DNA of 43,017 nt from a virus, in the IMG/VR virus record IMGVR_UViG_3300020443_000115, positions 1-43,017 of that record; one strand, given 5' to 3'. Shown here piece by piece: positions 25,742-32,760 of this stretch (its first letter is position 1; each line of letters opens with the position of its first letter). Position numbers and translations under genes: made by a program. The notes below the pieces were generated by a model, which searched no databases, was not told where the DNA came from, and saw nothing but the letters and a program-made list of their open reading frames with translations.

Positions 25742-26166
25742 ATTTCGATCAAAATGTTACTTATAAATTCGTCATGTAATCCTTCATGAACTTCCCCATG
25801 ACAGTTATTGCATACCAAGATAGTTTTATCAGCTTCTTTTACCAACTCCTCAAAAGGGGCAAATTTTCTATCCCCTATGCCGAAAGACTTTTTTTCTGGC
25901 TCCAAGTGGTGAAAAACGAGAGAAGCGTGACACTTGTTGTAGCCACATATGCAGCATTTTCCCCCTTTATATTTTATTAAACGGGCTTTTCTTTCTTGGC
26001 GGGTTTTTTTACACCTCTCGTTATGGAGTTTTTCTTGTAGAGGGTTAAGTCTTTTGAAGATGGTCATGCGCGAAACCCCATCAATACGTTTGGCTATCTC
26101 ACAATAAGACATCCCCTCATCACGGAGACGTTTAGCTTTTTCTTCATCGAAGACAACCCTTTTCAC
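25735..26166 (-). CDS. HNH endonuclease with N-terminal helix-turn-helix
   Basis: This 143-residue protein begins with a DNA-binding helix-turn-helix (residues about 7-40, RLRDEGMSYCEIAKRIDGVS then TIFKRL), like those of resolvases and homing-type nucleases. The C-terminal HNH part has two zinc pairs (CCICG and CNNCH), the catalytic FHHLEPEKKSF His and a CHGEVHEGL end. HNH proteins of this size in phages are often free-standing homing endonucleases. Translation starts at GTG 26166, directly after an in-frame TAG, with little Shine-Dalgarno. It ends within the promoter-like motif of the prepilin operon. Confidence 0.85.
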   Translation of the reverse strand: MKRVVFDEEKAKRLRDEGMSYCEIAKRIDGVSRMTIFKRLNPLQEKLHNERCKKTRQERKARLIKYKGGKCCICGYNKCHASLVFHHLEPEKKSFGIGDRKFAPFEELVKEADKTILVCNNCHGEVHEGLHDEFISNILIEIV

Positions 26167-26172
26167 CTAATT

Positions 26173-26244
26173 TTACCAAAACCAGACTATATAATCTTCC
26201 TCGCACTCCTCGGGAAGAATATCATAATTCCTTCTTTTAGTCAT
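26173..26244 (-). CDS. Possible 23-residue micro-ORF
   Basis: This very short frame starts at an ATG overlapping the end of the 65-residue gene by 8 nt and stops 6 nt before the HNH start, so it fills the gap exactly. The product is acidic in the middle (PEECEED) and ends in an aromatic VWFW. The position suggests translational coupling, but its size makes a chance frame possible. Confidence 0.35.
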   Translation of the reverse strand: MTKRRNYDILPEECEEDYIVWFW

Positions 26245-26434
26245 AATTGTCTAGCTCTTCCCCATCTTCTATCTCTTGTAAGGCTTTATTTAAGTCTAGT
26301 TTAACTTCGTCAAGCATTCTTTGGTAGTGCTCCCGAGTCCATCCGTCATTATGATGACTCGCAGCTTCTATTTTCCATGTTTGTATTTGGTCAAGAAGGG
26401 CGTCAAGCGGACGTTCTTTTTTAGAGAGTTTCAT
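26237..26434 (-). CDS. Hypothetical small helical protein
   Basis: This 65-residue, mostly helical and acidic protein starts with a basic MKLSKKERPL and contains EHYQRMLDEVKLDLNKALQEIE, a probable amphipathic helix. No family is recognised and there is no membrane segment. Its start lies inside the end of the nuclease-like gene upstream (14-nt overlap), as in a compact phage operon. Its function is unknown. Confidence 0.6.
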   Translation of the reverse strand: MKLSKKERPLDALLDQIQTWKIEAASHHNDGWTREHYQRMLDEVKLDLNKALQEIEDGEELDNYD

Positions 26435-26945
26435 TTTGAAAATTAAAATATGTAAAGTTTTCGTTTTTCATTATAGGTAAGAAAGCGTTCAACCGTACAG
26501 TATCTCCTTTATAATCATTACAACTATATCTTGTTAATGTTTCCTTTTTTTTAAAATTAAAAAGAAACTCACCTTTGGGATTGCAGATTTTAAAGCATAA
26601 GATTTTTCCATCAAGGGGTAAATTTACAAAAATATAAGAGGTTACTCCATGTTTTATGCTCTGTTCCTGTAGTATGTCGAGCTTCTCTGCCGTGATTAAG
26701 TACCCCTCTCTCTTGAGTAGGCCTAGCGTACAGGGCGTTTTTCTTTTTCTATTGAAGTACGGGCGGGTCTTTATCTCACACACGCCGATTAATTTATTAT
26801 TTTTATAAATATAAGCATCGAACTTTTCGGCATCATATTTTACATGTTCGACGTTAACGTTAAAGCGTGACTCTATTAGGGTCCCGGTTTCCTTCTGTTT
26901 GTTTATGAAGGTTTTTCCTTGTTCTGTATGGCAATCAAGGTTCAT
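26421..26945 (-). CDS. PD-(D/E)XK nuclease-like protein
   Basis: This 174-residue protein has a nuclease-like core: KFDAYIYKNNKLIGVCEIKTR supplies Asp on one beta strand and Glu-x-Lys on the next, the PD-(D/E)XK pattern. An upstream Glu/Ser helix (GTLIESRFNV) and a later YIFVNLPLDGKI strand fit the fold. Restriction-like, resolvase-like and VRR-type nucleases share this core, so the exact role (recombination, host DNA breakdown, defence) cannot be given. It lies 9 nt after the cupin gene and overlaps the next small gene by 14 nt. Confidence 0.65.
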   Translation of the reverse strand: MNLDCHTEQGKTFINKQKETGTLIESRFNVNVEHVKYDAEKFDAYIYKNNKLIGVCEIKTRPYFNRKRKTPCTLGLLKREGYLITAEKLDILQEQSIKHGVTSYIFVNLPLDGKILCFKICNPKGEFLFNFKKKETLTRYSCNDYKGDTVRLNAFLPIMKNENFTYFNFQNETL

Positions 26946-26954
26946 TTTTATAAA

Positions 26955-27302
26955 TTATCTCCAGACGCGATAACTATCGCTATCTTTATGAAAGGTGCTA
27001 ATCTCAATAAATTTCACTGGCTTGTCCATAGCGAAAAGTTGATGCGGTGTCAAGCGGTCTAACACAAAAGTTTCACCTTCTTCAAGCATGTGAGTAGTTT
27101 TTTCAGTGGTCTCGGTATTTAAAATGTCAACCCTCAGGGTTCCTTCAAGTATATAGAAGGTCTCATGTTTCTCTGCGTGAAAATGCATTGACCCTGCGTA
27201 GCCGGGGTTAATATAAAGGATTTTCCCGCAATAGTTTTCTTCCTTGTTATTCGCGAGCCAAAGTTCATAGCCCCAGCTCTTTTCTACTTTCTTAACGCTC
27301 AC
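26955..27302 (-). CDS. Single-domain cupin protein, sugar isomerase-like
   Basis: This 115-residue protein has both cupin motifs. The first is GSMHFHAEKHETFYILEG, giving the metal-binding H-x-H, Glu and the glycine. The second is FVLDRLTPHQLFA with the second-motif His, followed by the FIEISTFH strand. The start VEKSWGYELWLANN resembles the mannose-6-phosphate isomerase type II / phage cupins that act on sugar phosphates. A role in sugar nucleotide supply for the glycan genes at 37-43 kb is possible but unproven. It overlaps the preceding gene by 4 nt (ATGA). Confidence 0.8.
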   Translation of the reverse strand: MSVKKVEKSWGYELWLANNKEENYCGKILYINPGYAGSMHFHAEKHETFYILEGTLRVDILNTETTEKTTHMLEEGETFVLDRLTPHQLFAMDKPVKFIEISTFHKDSDSYRVWR

Positions 27303-27529
27303 AAATCAGCTTCACCTATATCTATAAAATAAAGTAAACGAAGTATTTTCTCTCTTCCCACTTCATCGTTTACGAGTTGGATGGGGGGCTCCATATTAAG
27401 ATCAGAGTTGGGAGTAGTTAACCACTCCGCTACATAGTCATCGTCCATAACCGCGCAACATTCGTTAACAAGGTTTACGAACTCAATAAGTTTTTCTTTT
27501 TCTATTTGGAAAACCAATCTGAATTTCAT
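27299..27529 (-). CDS. Small protein with MbcA/ParS/Xre toxin-binding-like domain
   Basis: This 76-residue protein is dominated by AEWLTTPNSDLNMEPPIQLV followed by GREKILRLLYFIDIGEA. This closely matches the antitoxin toxin-binding domain (DUF2384), whose signature is 'WL.tPn..L.g..P..ll....G...v..lL..i..G'. Classical partners are RES-domain toxins, and the antitoxin usually has an N-terminal Xre helix-turn-helix, missing here. No RES toxin is adjacent. It may neutralise a host RES toxin or act in another regulatory complex (inference). It overlaps both neighbours by 4 nt. Confidence 0.6.
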   Translation of the reverse strand: MKFRLVFQIEKEKLIEFVNLVNECCAVMDDDYVAEWLTTPNSDLNMEPPIQLVNDEVGREKILRLLYFIDIGEADL

Positions 27530-28242
27530 TTATCTCGACGCCGACGATATTCGTCATACTGACGGCGGCGTTCGTTCTGATCAATGTCCGTCTTAAGTTG
27601 GTGTTGTCCGGACTGAAGAGACTCCATTCTTTTCAAAAGATAATCTCTTTTTTCTCCTTCTTCCATCCTACTTAAATATTCTAGTCCCTTTTCAATGATT
27701 CGTGGGTCTACTTGGGATCTGCGGGAGGGAACGGTTACGACTTGCGCTTTAACAGAAGGGGGGGAGCTTTTCTTTTCTTCTTTTTTATCGCTGCCTTCTC
27801 TTCTGTCCCGTGAATAACGACTGGAGGAAGAAGCTTTTTTTGTGGGGGCCGCTTTGGTGACAATAGTCGGGAAACCGTTGTTTTCAAAGCTCAATAATTT
27901 ATCGTCTCCGTCAGACGAGACTAAGGCAGAGTCGTGAAGTATTTCCTTGAGCTCTACGTTGTATTGTTTTTCATTTGTTGTTAGAGAGACAAACTTGTCT
28001 GGTTCTCCAGTTTTCCTCAGAACAAGATGAACCTTTTGGATTCCTTTCCAGCGGGAAATGCCAGTGAGAAAAATACTTGGAGCTAGAATTTCTTTCACAG
28101 GAGGAAGAATAGGTGCGAATTCCTTATCTGTCAACTCAAAAGCATTTCTTTCCGTAATGCTCTGGTAGGGATTTCCTCCCGTTACAGTTTCGTTATTTGC
28201 GCAAAGAATAAGAATCAAAAAAGCCAGCGATACCTTGCTCAT
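27526..28242 (-). CDS. Exported GspC/PulC-like (HR domain) protein
   Basis: This 238-residue protein has an N-terminal hydrophobic signal (LAFLILILC) with no good lipobox. Residues about 27-120 look like the homology-region (HR) domain of type II secretion GspC and of related verrucomicrobial proteins: ERNAFELTD, a Pro-rich spacer, IFLTGISRWKG, VHLVLRKTGEPDKFVSL, YNVELKEIL and a final LLSFENNG strand. The second half is a low-complexity Ser/Arg/Lys linker and a charged helix (DPRIIEKGLEYLSRMEEGEK). GspC links the inner membrane platform to the outer secretin. With prepilins encoded nearby this suggests a phage-borne set of secretion or pilus parts. An AGTGTAA motif lies 8 nt before the ATG. 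Confidence 0.65.
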   Translation of the reverse strand: MSKVSLAFLILILCANNETVTGGNPYQSITERNAFELTDKEFAPILPPVKEILAPSIFLTGISRWKGIQKVHLVLRKTGEPDKFVSLTTNEKQYNVELKEILHDSALVSSDGDDKLLSFENNGFPTIVTKAAPTKKASSSSRYSRDRREGSDKKEEKKSSPPSVKAQVVTVPSRRSQVDPRIIEKGLEYLSRMEEGEKRDYLLKRMESLQSGQHQLKTDIDQNERRRQYDEYRRRRDK

Positions 28243-28250
28243 GTTGAAAA

Positions 28251-28257
28251 TTACACT
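28251..28257 (-). promoter_or_regulatory. AGTGTAA promoter-like motif before the GspC-like gene
   Basis: AGTGTAA, followed by T, ends 8 nt before the ATG at 28242. The motif sits in the 28-nt gap after the Pro/Ala-rich gene. There is no Shine-Dalgarno in between, so a leaderless transcript would follow if it works as a -10 element. Confidence 0.5.
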
Positions 28258-28270
28258 TTTAAAGCCCTGT

Positions 28271-28630
28271 TTATCCGCTCGGACCTGTTACCCCAACCTT
28301 TTCTCCGCTGGGATCAACTTCCGGATCAGGCGGCGTCAAGGGAGTATCCGTCACAGGTACAGCCGCTGGGTCGATTTGAGGCGCTCCATCTTGAGCCGCA
28401 TTGGCCTGAGCCTCTTCCTGCTTCTTAGCCGCTTCTGCCGCTTCGGCTTCAGCTTTTTCGAATTTCTCCTTCATCTCGGTAAGCTGCTCTTCAGTCGATT
28501 CCGAAATTATCTCCTTCGCTCTGCGTCGCGCTTCAGATGATACGATTTGAACCACTAATGAAAGCTGAATATTATTCAGAATATCATTCGAGAGCTTAAC
28601 TTCCAGTTCTTTTGCTTCTTCAATTGTCAT
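28271..28630 (-). CDS. Hypothetical helical protein with Pro-rich tail
   Basis: In this 119-residue protein, residues 1-75 are helical and charged, with an Ala/Glu-rich coiled coil (KFEKAEAEAAEAAKKQEEAQ). The last 40 residues are a Pro/Asp/Thr-rich, probably disordered tail. No family is recognised. It has its own AGTGTAA promoter-like motif 35 nt upstream. Helical plus disordered composition occurs in phage scaffolds and regulators, but nothing specific can be said. Confidence 0.65.
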   Translation of the reverse strand: MTIEEAKELEVKLSNDILNNIQLSLVVQIVSSEARRRAKEIISESTEEQLTEMKEKFEKAEAEAAEAAKKQEEAQANAAQDGAPQIDPAAVPVTDTPLTPPDPEVDPSGEKVGVTGPSG

Positions 28631-28665
28631 AATAACCTATCTATTTCTATATTATATACATGTAA

Positions 28666-28672
28666 TTACACT
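28666..28672 (-). promoter_or_regulatory. AGTGTAA promoter-like motif with 35-nt leader
   Basis: AGTGTAAT on the minus strand lies in the gap between the MGMFD-type gene (ends 28690) and the next gene (ATG 28630). It leaves a 35-nt AT-rich leader, one of the longer spacings for this motif. Confidence 0.5.
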
Positions 28673-28689
28673 TTACCAAAAAATATTAA

Positions 28690-29298
28690 CTATAAATCGC
28701 TGTAAAGTTTTAAGGCGTCAGGGTCTTTCTCCAGTCTTCCGGACTCTTCATATGCTTTTTTCCTTATTTCAAGGGGTAAAGTATGCTTTTTTCTAGCCCA
28801 GTTCGTCATTTTTTGAAACCGTTCTTCTATCCATGAGAAAAGCTTATAAGATAAATTTTTATTACGGTATTCGTTAAAAATCTCCTGTTCCTTGTCCCAC
28901 ATCGCATCTATAGATTCTCTTTCTTCTTCTGTGGATACGATCTTATTGGAGACAAGTTCCTTCTTGTCAATTTTGCCGCCCTTAAAAGCAAACTTAAATT
29001 CGAACCAATATTCGTTGTTTTTCTCATCTTTGACACCAGAGTAAAAGCTTATCTCTGTGCCGTTATTAAGTTTAATCCATTTATCTGTTAATTCTGTATG
29101 CTGAATCCCTTCTTTTAGGAGAAATTCTGAACGATCGAGCCTGTAAAGTTGTTGTCTATGAATTTTGTACAAATCCATTACGTTATCCAAACTTTTGGTT
29201 TGGAAAAGGTGTTTGGTGTTGAGGAGCTTCTCGTCCCCCTTAGGTAACAAGTTCTTTAGGTAAGACTTTGGAACTATTATCTCGTCGAACATTCCCAT
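28690..29298 (-). CDS. Hypothetical phage protein with MGMFDEI start
   Basis: This 202-residue protein starts MGMFDEIIVPKSYLK, an N-terminus shared by a common but uncharacterised group of small phage proteins. The middle is beta-rich (WIKLNNGTEISFYSG then YWFEFKFAFKGGKID) and the C-terminus is helical (WIEERFQKMTNWARKK). No catalytic motif or membrane segment is seen. The gene follows a coiled-coil gene after 9 nt in an operon running leftward. The start is chosen on the conserved first residues. Confidence 0.7.
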   Translation of the reverse strand: MGMFDEIIVPKSYLKNLLPKGDEKLLNTKHLFQTKSLDNVMDLYKIHRQQLYRLDRSEFLLKEGIQHTELTDKWIKLNNGTEISFYSGVKDEKNNEYWFEFKFAFKGGKIDKKELVSNKIVSTEEERESIDAMWDKEQEIFNEYRNKNLSYKLFSWIEERFQKMTNWARKKHTLPLEIRKKAYEESGRLEKDPDALKLYSDL

Positions 29299-29307
29299 AT
29301 GGTTTTT

Positions 29308-29520
29308 TTACTCACTTACAGCGGAGACTTTTTCCTCTAGCTCTTTTACTTTCTGTTCAGCTTCTACAACTCTAGCAGCTGCTTCTTTTGCCATTGTATC
29401 GAGCTCTATGGCTTGGACAGAAATTTGATCTGCTGCGGTTCGAGCGTTATTGGCAACTTCTTGAGTAGCGGCTACGCAGCGACGAGAGGATTCTAGTATT
29501 GTTTGATAATAATTAAACAT
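29308..29520 (-). CDS. Small coiled-coil protein
   Basis: This 70-residue protein is almost entirely helical. ANNARTAADQISVQAIELDT and ARVVEAEQKVKELEEKVSA form heptads with Ala/Val/Leu cores, so an oligomeric coiled coil is likely. No known family. It is flanked by other small genes in the same direction with gaps of 9 and 17 nt. Confidence 0.65.
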   Translation of the reverse strand: MFNYYQTILESSRRCVAATQEVANNARTAADQISVQAIELDTMAKEAAARVVEAEQKVKELEEKVSAVSE

Positions 29521-29537
29521 ACATTAATTATGTTGGA

Positions 29538-29732
29538 TTATTCTCCTTTTGTAAAACTTTTTTTTAAGCCTTCAAGTTCTTTAGCGAAATCGGCAGCCAT
29601 CTCTACTTTAATGGCGTCTTCGTCGTCCATGATGGGCATCTTCTCTACAATTTTTTTATATTTTTTGATTAAATTAATCAGGGTTTTGTGAGTTTTGTGA
29701 GGTTTGAGGCGTTCAAATTCTGAAATGTTCAT
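29538..29732 (-). CDS. Hypothetical small protein
   Basis: This 64-residue protein is basic at the N-terminus (RLKPHKTHKTLINLIKKYKK) and acidic in the middle (IMDDEDAIKVEM), predicted all-helical. It starts inside the end of the upstream small gene (20-nt overlap). No family is recognised. Confidence 0.55.
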   Translation of the reverse strand: MNISEFERLKPHKTHKTLINLIKKYKKIVEKMPIMDDEDAIKVEMAADFAKELEGLKKSFTKGE

Positions 29733-29910
29733 TTTTTCTTTTTATATTATCTCTGACTTTATTCATTAACTTTAAAAGATCGTCCATTTTTTCGAATTCT
29801 CCATTAAGGACGCTTCCGCGATTGTTTCCTAGCGCCAACGAGACTTCCATAAGTTTGCACACGGCCTGTTTTAACATAAAGGATTCTTCGCTGTAGGGCA
29901 ACTCTGGCAT
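29713..29910 (-). CDS. Hypothetical small helical protein
   Basis: This 65-residue protein contains a central helix (FMLKQAVCKLMEVSLALG) and a second one (DDLLKLMNKVRDNIKRKNE). Its start overlaps the stop of the preceding 88-residue gene by one base (TAATG), indicating coupled translation. Its function is unknown. Confidence 0.6.
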   Translation of the reverse strand: MPELPYSEESFMLKQAVCKLMEVSLALGNNRGSVLNGEFEKMDDLLKLMNKVRDNIKRKNEHFRI

Positions 29911-30176
29911 TAAGCAAGAAAGCTTTCGTCCGTTAACGGCCTTAATCCTGCGTCTACTTTTGTAAGCCCGTGCGGGGGCTCTATATAACTATCCAAGCCG
30001 TAATGATGTAATTTTTTATTATATTCTCTTGCTATATGGTCTTTAAGATAGGCCGTTTTTACTGGTTGTGGACTGTACCACCAAACTATATCGTCTTTAT
30101 ATGCAACAAGAGTGCCCGTGTTTGTTTCTTGGTGAATTAAGGATTTAAGAATTTCTGGTTTAGTCTCGTAGCTCAT
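29910..30176 (-). CDS. Hypothetical small phage protein
   Basis: This 88-residue protein is rich in Tyr, Trp and His (DIVWWYSPQPVKTAY and HHYGLDSYIEPPHGL) and probably mixed alpha/beta. No family is recognised. Its start overlaps the dCMP deaminase stop by 4 nt, so it is co-translated with the nucleotide metabolism genes; that may be only positional. Confidence 0.6.
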   Translation of the reverse strand: MSYETKPEILKSLIHQETNTGTLVAYKDDIVWWYSPQPVKTAYLKDHIAREYNKKLHHYGLDSYIEPPHGLTKVDAGLRPLTDESFLA

Positions 30177-30613
30177 CGAGAGATGTTACACATTTTATCT
30201 ATCTTTATTAACTCTATATTGTAAAAATCGAATATTTCTTTCGCCGTTTGATCAAGGTCATACTCTTCCGAGTACACTACTTGAGGTATTTTATACGCCG
30301 CTATCAACGTTGCACAATGTGAACACGGCAAAAGAGTCGCGGCCAGAAGGCTAGCTTGTCCTTTGTTGAAAAGAGACATGCAATTGGCTTCTGCATGTAT
30401 CATAAACCTCCTTCTTCCGTCTCTGTTTTCCCAGAATTTTGCATCAGCTTCCTTTTTAGAAGCAAGTCCATTATACCCAACGCCCAAAATCATGTTGTTT
30501 TTATCTAAGGCGCAAGCCCCAACTTTTCTATGTGGGTCTTCGCTTCTTTTCGAAGCGACTTTCGCTATGTCTAAAGCGTATTCTTGCCAGCTTGGTCTCA
30601 TCTTATTGGACAC
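30173..30613 (-). CDS. Deoxycytidylate deaminase (ComE-type)
   Basis: This 146-residue zinc-dependent deaminase converts dCMP to dUMP, the substrate for thymidylate synthesis. The zinc site is clear: H73-A-E75 (MIHAEANC) with the catalytic Glu, and C97-x2-C100 (PCSHC). GVGYNGL (44-50) and the SEDPHRKVGACAL start are family hallmarks. The length is usual for phage dCMP deaminases. It lies directly after the ribonucleotide reductase gene, overlapping it by 16 nt, and with the dUTPase further upstream it forms a pyrimidine supply route. T4-like allosteric insert residues cannot be judged. Confidence 0.92.
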   Translation of the reverse strand: MSNKMRPSWQEYALDIAKVASKRSEDPHRKVGACALDKNNMILGVGYNGLASKKEADAKFWENRDGRRRFMIHAEANCMSLFNKGQASLLAATLLPCSHCATLIAAYKIPQVVYSEEYDLDQTAKEIFDFYNIELIKIDKMCNISR

Positions 30614-32535
30614 GCCCCGCCTTCACATTCGAGATCTTGTAGAATATGACCGTTTCCGATTTTCGTTGAAGAAACTTTTTTAATGGCAGTTGAAAGTTTT
30701 TTATAAGCTTCAGCCTCTATTTCTTCATAGGGCGCTTGATCAAAGCCGTGGTCTTGGTGGAGCAAAAACGAAACACTTTTGATATTGTTTTTGTAATTTT
30801 TCCTTAACCACTCTTTTATCTCTTCTAGTTCTTCTTTTTTGTAATAGACGGTGCAGGATACTGCGTTGTCTGACCATTCCTTTTGAATTCTTTTAACGAG
30901 ATCTAATTGATCAACGGCTTTAACATCTTTCGCCAGTTGGGCATTTTTCCCCGACTCACAAGGAAATTCGACAATGACTGTATCCCGGTTTAAGGAACCA
31001 TCAAAGTTTTTAACATACTCAACATGATAACCCATATCGCGACAAGTTGAGACTAACGCATCTTCGCTAGACATCCTGACGCGGCGAATATAATATTGCG
31101 AGTAAGCTGGGTGGACCCCCGGCGTTGCTCCAGCCAACAGGCTTAATGTACCGCTAGGTTTGACGGTAGTAAGCTTGATGCTTTCGGGCCACCCTTGTTT
31201 CTTGCTCCATTCTTGGTCGTATTTTTTGAGCGCTTTATAGCAATCGTCTAGCCAATCTAGCTTGCCGTTATCGGTAGCTTGGCAAATTCCTGTGATACCT
31301 TGTCCTATGCGAAAGTTTTTGTGTACGATTTTATTCGTGTCTTCGTGAATAAAGGGGAGAGCGCAAATTGCCTTTTGGGTCTTGTAAAGAAGGGTCGAAC
31401 ACTCAATTAGTTCTTCCTTGGATTGTATATTATTTAAATATAATTCTGAAAGGTTGCAGCATTCCTTATCAGCAAGGGATATTTCGCCACAAGGATTTGT
31501 TCCTTCGCAATTTTCTTTGCTTTTTTCTCCCGTTCTTCCAAACTTGGAGCTCAAATTAAGATTGAAGAAGCCGTAGGGTTCTCCGTTGCCTCCGTATCCA
31601 TCCCAAATACCTTCAGCAATATGGTCATAACTGTCACAATAGATGGTGTTATTGCTCATCGCTCGCCAATTAGGAATATTTCCTAGATCCCATCTTTTAG
31701 CTTTAATGTAAAGATAATCATCAGGATCTCCCAAAGCTATTTCAGCGGAGCGGCGAACGTTTCCCGCTACAACAACTGATCCAATAATATTAGCGATATC
31801 TAAAACGTCTAAGCTTCGAAGCTTTTTACCCTCTCTTTCTTTTATCACTCCTCCTATCTTACTTATTCCCTCGATTAGAATTTCTGGGCCGCTGGCTGTT
31901 CCTCCGAAACCTTGAATAGGCTTTCCCGCGCTCCTTACGAGAACGGTGGAGTAAGAAAAAGATTTACCTGAAACAAAATAAGACTCCAGAACCTTAGACA
32001 ATAAGCGTACCCATCCCTCTCTGCTGTCAGGAACTATAAAATCTGCATCGTTAGTATTCTTAACGGTTATGTTGACGTCTCTTTTGATCCTTGGAAGTTC
32101 ATGAATATCCTCTCGTCGAATAGAATAGCCTACTCCCCCTCCAAGCATCAAGTTCTCAAAGATAAAACAAAAGTCGTCCGGCTTCTTAATGGCAGTGAAC
32201 CAACAATTCAAAAGACTGTTCCCCCCGAACCTGTCAACGGTTGAGGTTCCCAGTTGCCAAAGCCCTCGACCAGCGAAATTACATTTTAAATTAAAAACTA
32301 AATCAAATAATTTTTCCGCTTCTTTCTTTGTGTATTTAGCTCCTATTTTTTGAGCCCCATTGATGCAACGAGCTACTGTCTCGTGCCATTCTTCTAGATG
32401 CCCGTCCTCTTTAACGCGAGAGTATGTTCGTTTATAGACAATGTATCCGAGACCATTAAATCCCCACTTTGGTTGTTTATTTTTATATTTTTTAAGAAAA
32501 TCTACCGATAGTATTTCCTGCTTGCTGTCTGTCAT
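30598..32535 (-). CDS. nrdJ: Adenosylcobalamin-dependent (class II) ribonucleotide reductase
   Basis: This 645-residue protein makes deoxyribonucleotides using adenosylcobalamin. It belongs to the monomeric Lactobacillus-type triphosphate reductases. Key residues are present: C111 (LLNCWF) and C360 (CCNLSE) as the redox pair, the radical cysteine C349 with E351 in TNPCGE, and the C-terminal shuttle pair C637-x4-C642 (CEGGACPIR). It is about 90 residues shorter than the roughly 740-residue reference enzyme, mostly from the region between the first cysteine and the radical cysteine. The ATG is preceded by AAAGG about 14 nt away and a -35/-10 pair (32572-32600). Use of a B12 enzyme implies that the host makes or imports cobalamin. 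Confidence 0.93.
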   Translation of the reverse strand: MTDSKQEILSVDFLKKYKNKQPKWGFNGLGYIVYKRTYSRVKEDGHLEEWHETVARCINGAQKIGAKYTKKEAEKLFDLVFNLKCNFAGRGLWQLGTSTVDRFGGNSLLNCWFTAIKKPDDFCFIFENLMLGGGVGYSIRREDIHELPRIKRDVNITVKNTNDADFIVPDSREGWVRLLSKVLESYFVSGKSFSYSTVLVRSAGKPIQGFGGTASGPEILIEGISKIGGVIKEREGKKLRSLDVLDIANIIGSVVVAGNVRRSAEIALGDPDDYLYIKAKRWDLGNIPNWRAMSNNTIYCDSYDHIAEGIWDGYGGNGEPYGFFNLNLSSKFGRTGEKSKENCEGTNPCGEISLADKECCNLSELYLNNIQSKEELIECSTLLYKTQKAICALPFIHEDTNKIVHKNFRIGQGITGICQATDNGKLDWLDDCYKALKKYDQEWSKKQGWPESIKLTTVKPSGTLSLLAGATPGVHPAYSQYYIRRVRMSSEDALVSTCRDMGYHVEYVKNFDGSLNRDTVIVEFPCESGKNAQLAKDVKAVDQLDLVKRIQKEWSDNAVSCTVYYKKEELEEIKEWLRKNYKNNIKSVSFLLHQDHGFDQAPYEEIEAEAYKKLSTAIKKVSSTKIGNGHILQDLECEGGACPIR

Positions 32536-32571
32536 TTTAAATTTTGTTGCCTTTTCAGAGAAGACTTTTAA

Positions 32572-32600
32572 AGGATAAGGGAGTTCTGTTCGGGAGTCAA
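32572..32600 (-). promoter_or_regulatory. Sigma-70-type promoter before nrdJ
   Basis: On the minus strand TTGACT (32595-32600) and TATCCT (32572-32577) are separated by exactly 17 nt, in the 66-bp gap before nrdJ. The -35 matches consensus in five of six positions and the -10 in four of six. The leader to the ATG would be about 30 nt. Confidence 0.5.
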
Positions 32601-32601
32601 G

Positions 32602-32760
32602 CTATTTTTCAATGATCTCTAATTGATCATCGTTTTTTTTCTGAATAGTTCTTAAATATTTCTTCGCCTCTTTTAATCCTTCTTCTGTATGGGGGAATGC
32701 TCCGTATGACCACTTGTTTTTCTTTGCTATTATTAAATAATATTTTTTGGCTTTACTCAT
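32602..32760 (-). CDS. Small basic protein coupled to the gene upstream
   Basis: This 52-residue open frame has its ATG overlapping the TGA of the upstream gene (ATGA at 32757-32760). The product starts MSKAKKYYLIIAKKNKWSYG, a short beta strand with aromatic residues, then a helix (EEGLKEAKKYLRTIQKK). The beta-turn-helix outline resembles small phage nucleic-acid-associated proteins, but no family is recognised. It is followed by the promoter and start of nrdJ. Confidence 0.6.
   Translation of the reverse strand: MSKAKKYYLIIAKKNKWSYGAFPHTEEGLKEAKKYLRTIQKKNDDQLEIIEK

Noticed and set aside
27526-28242. Lipoprotein signal in the GspC-like protein (LILC)
   Set aside because: The residue before Cys is Leu rather than Gly, Ala or Ser, so a lipobox is not supported.
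30181-30190. TGTGTAA 9 nt before the start of the 88-residue gene
   Set aside because: It falls in codons of the dCMP deaminase C-terminus in a tightly coupled operon, so a separate promoter there is not supported.
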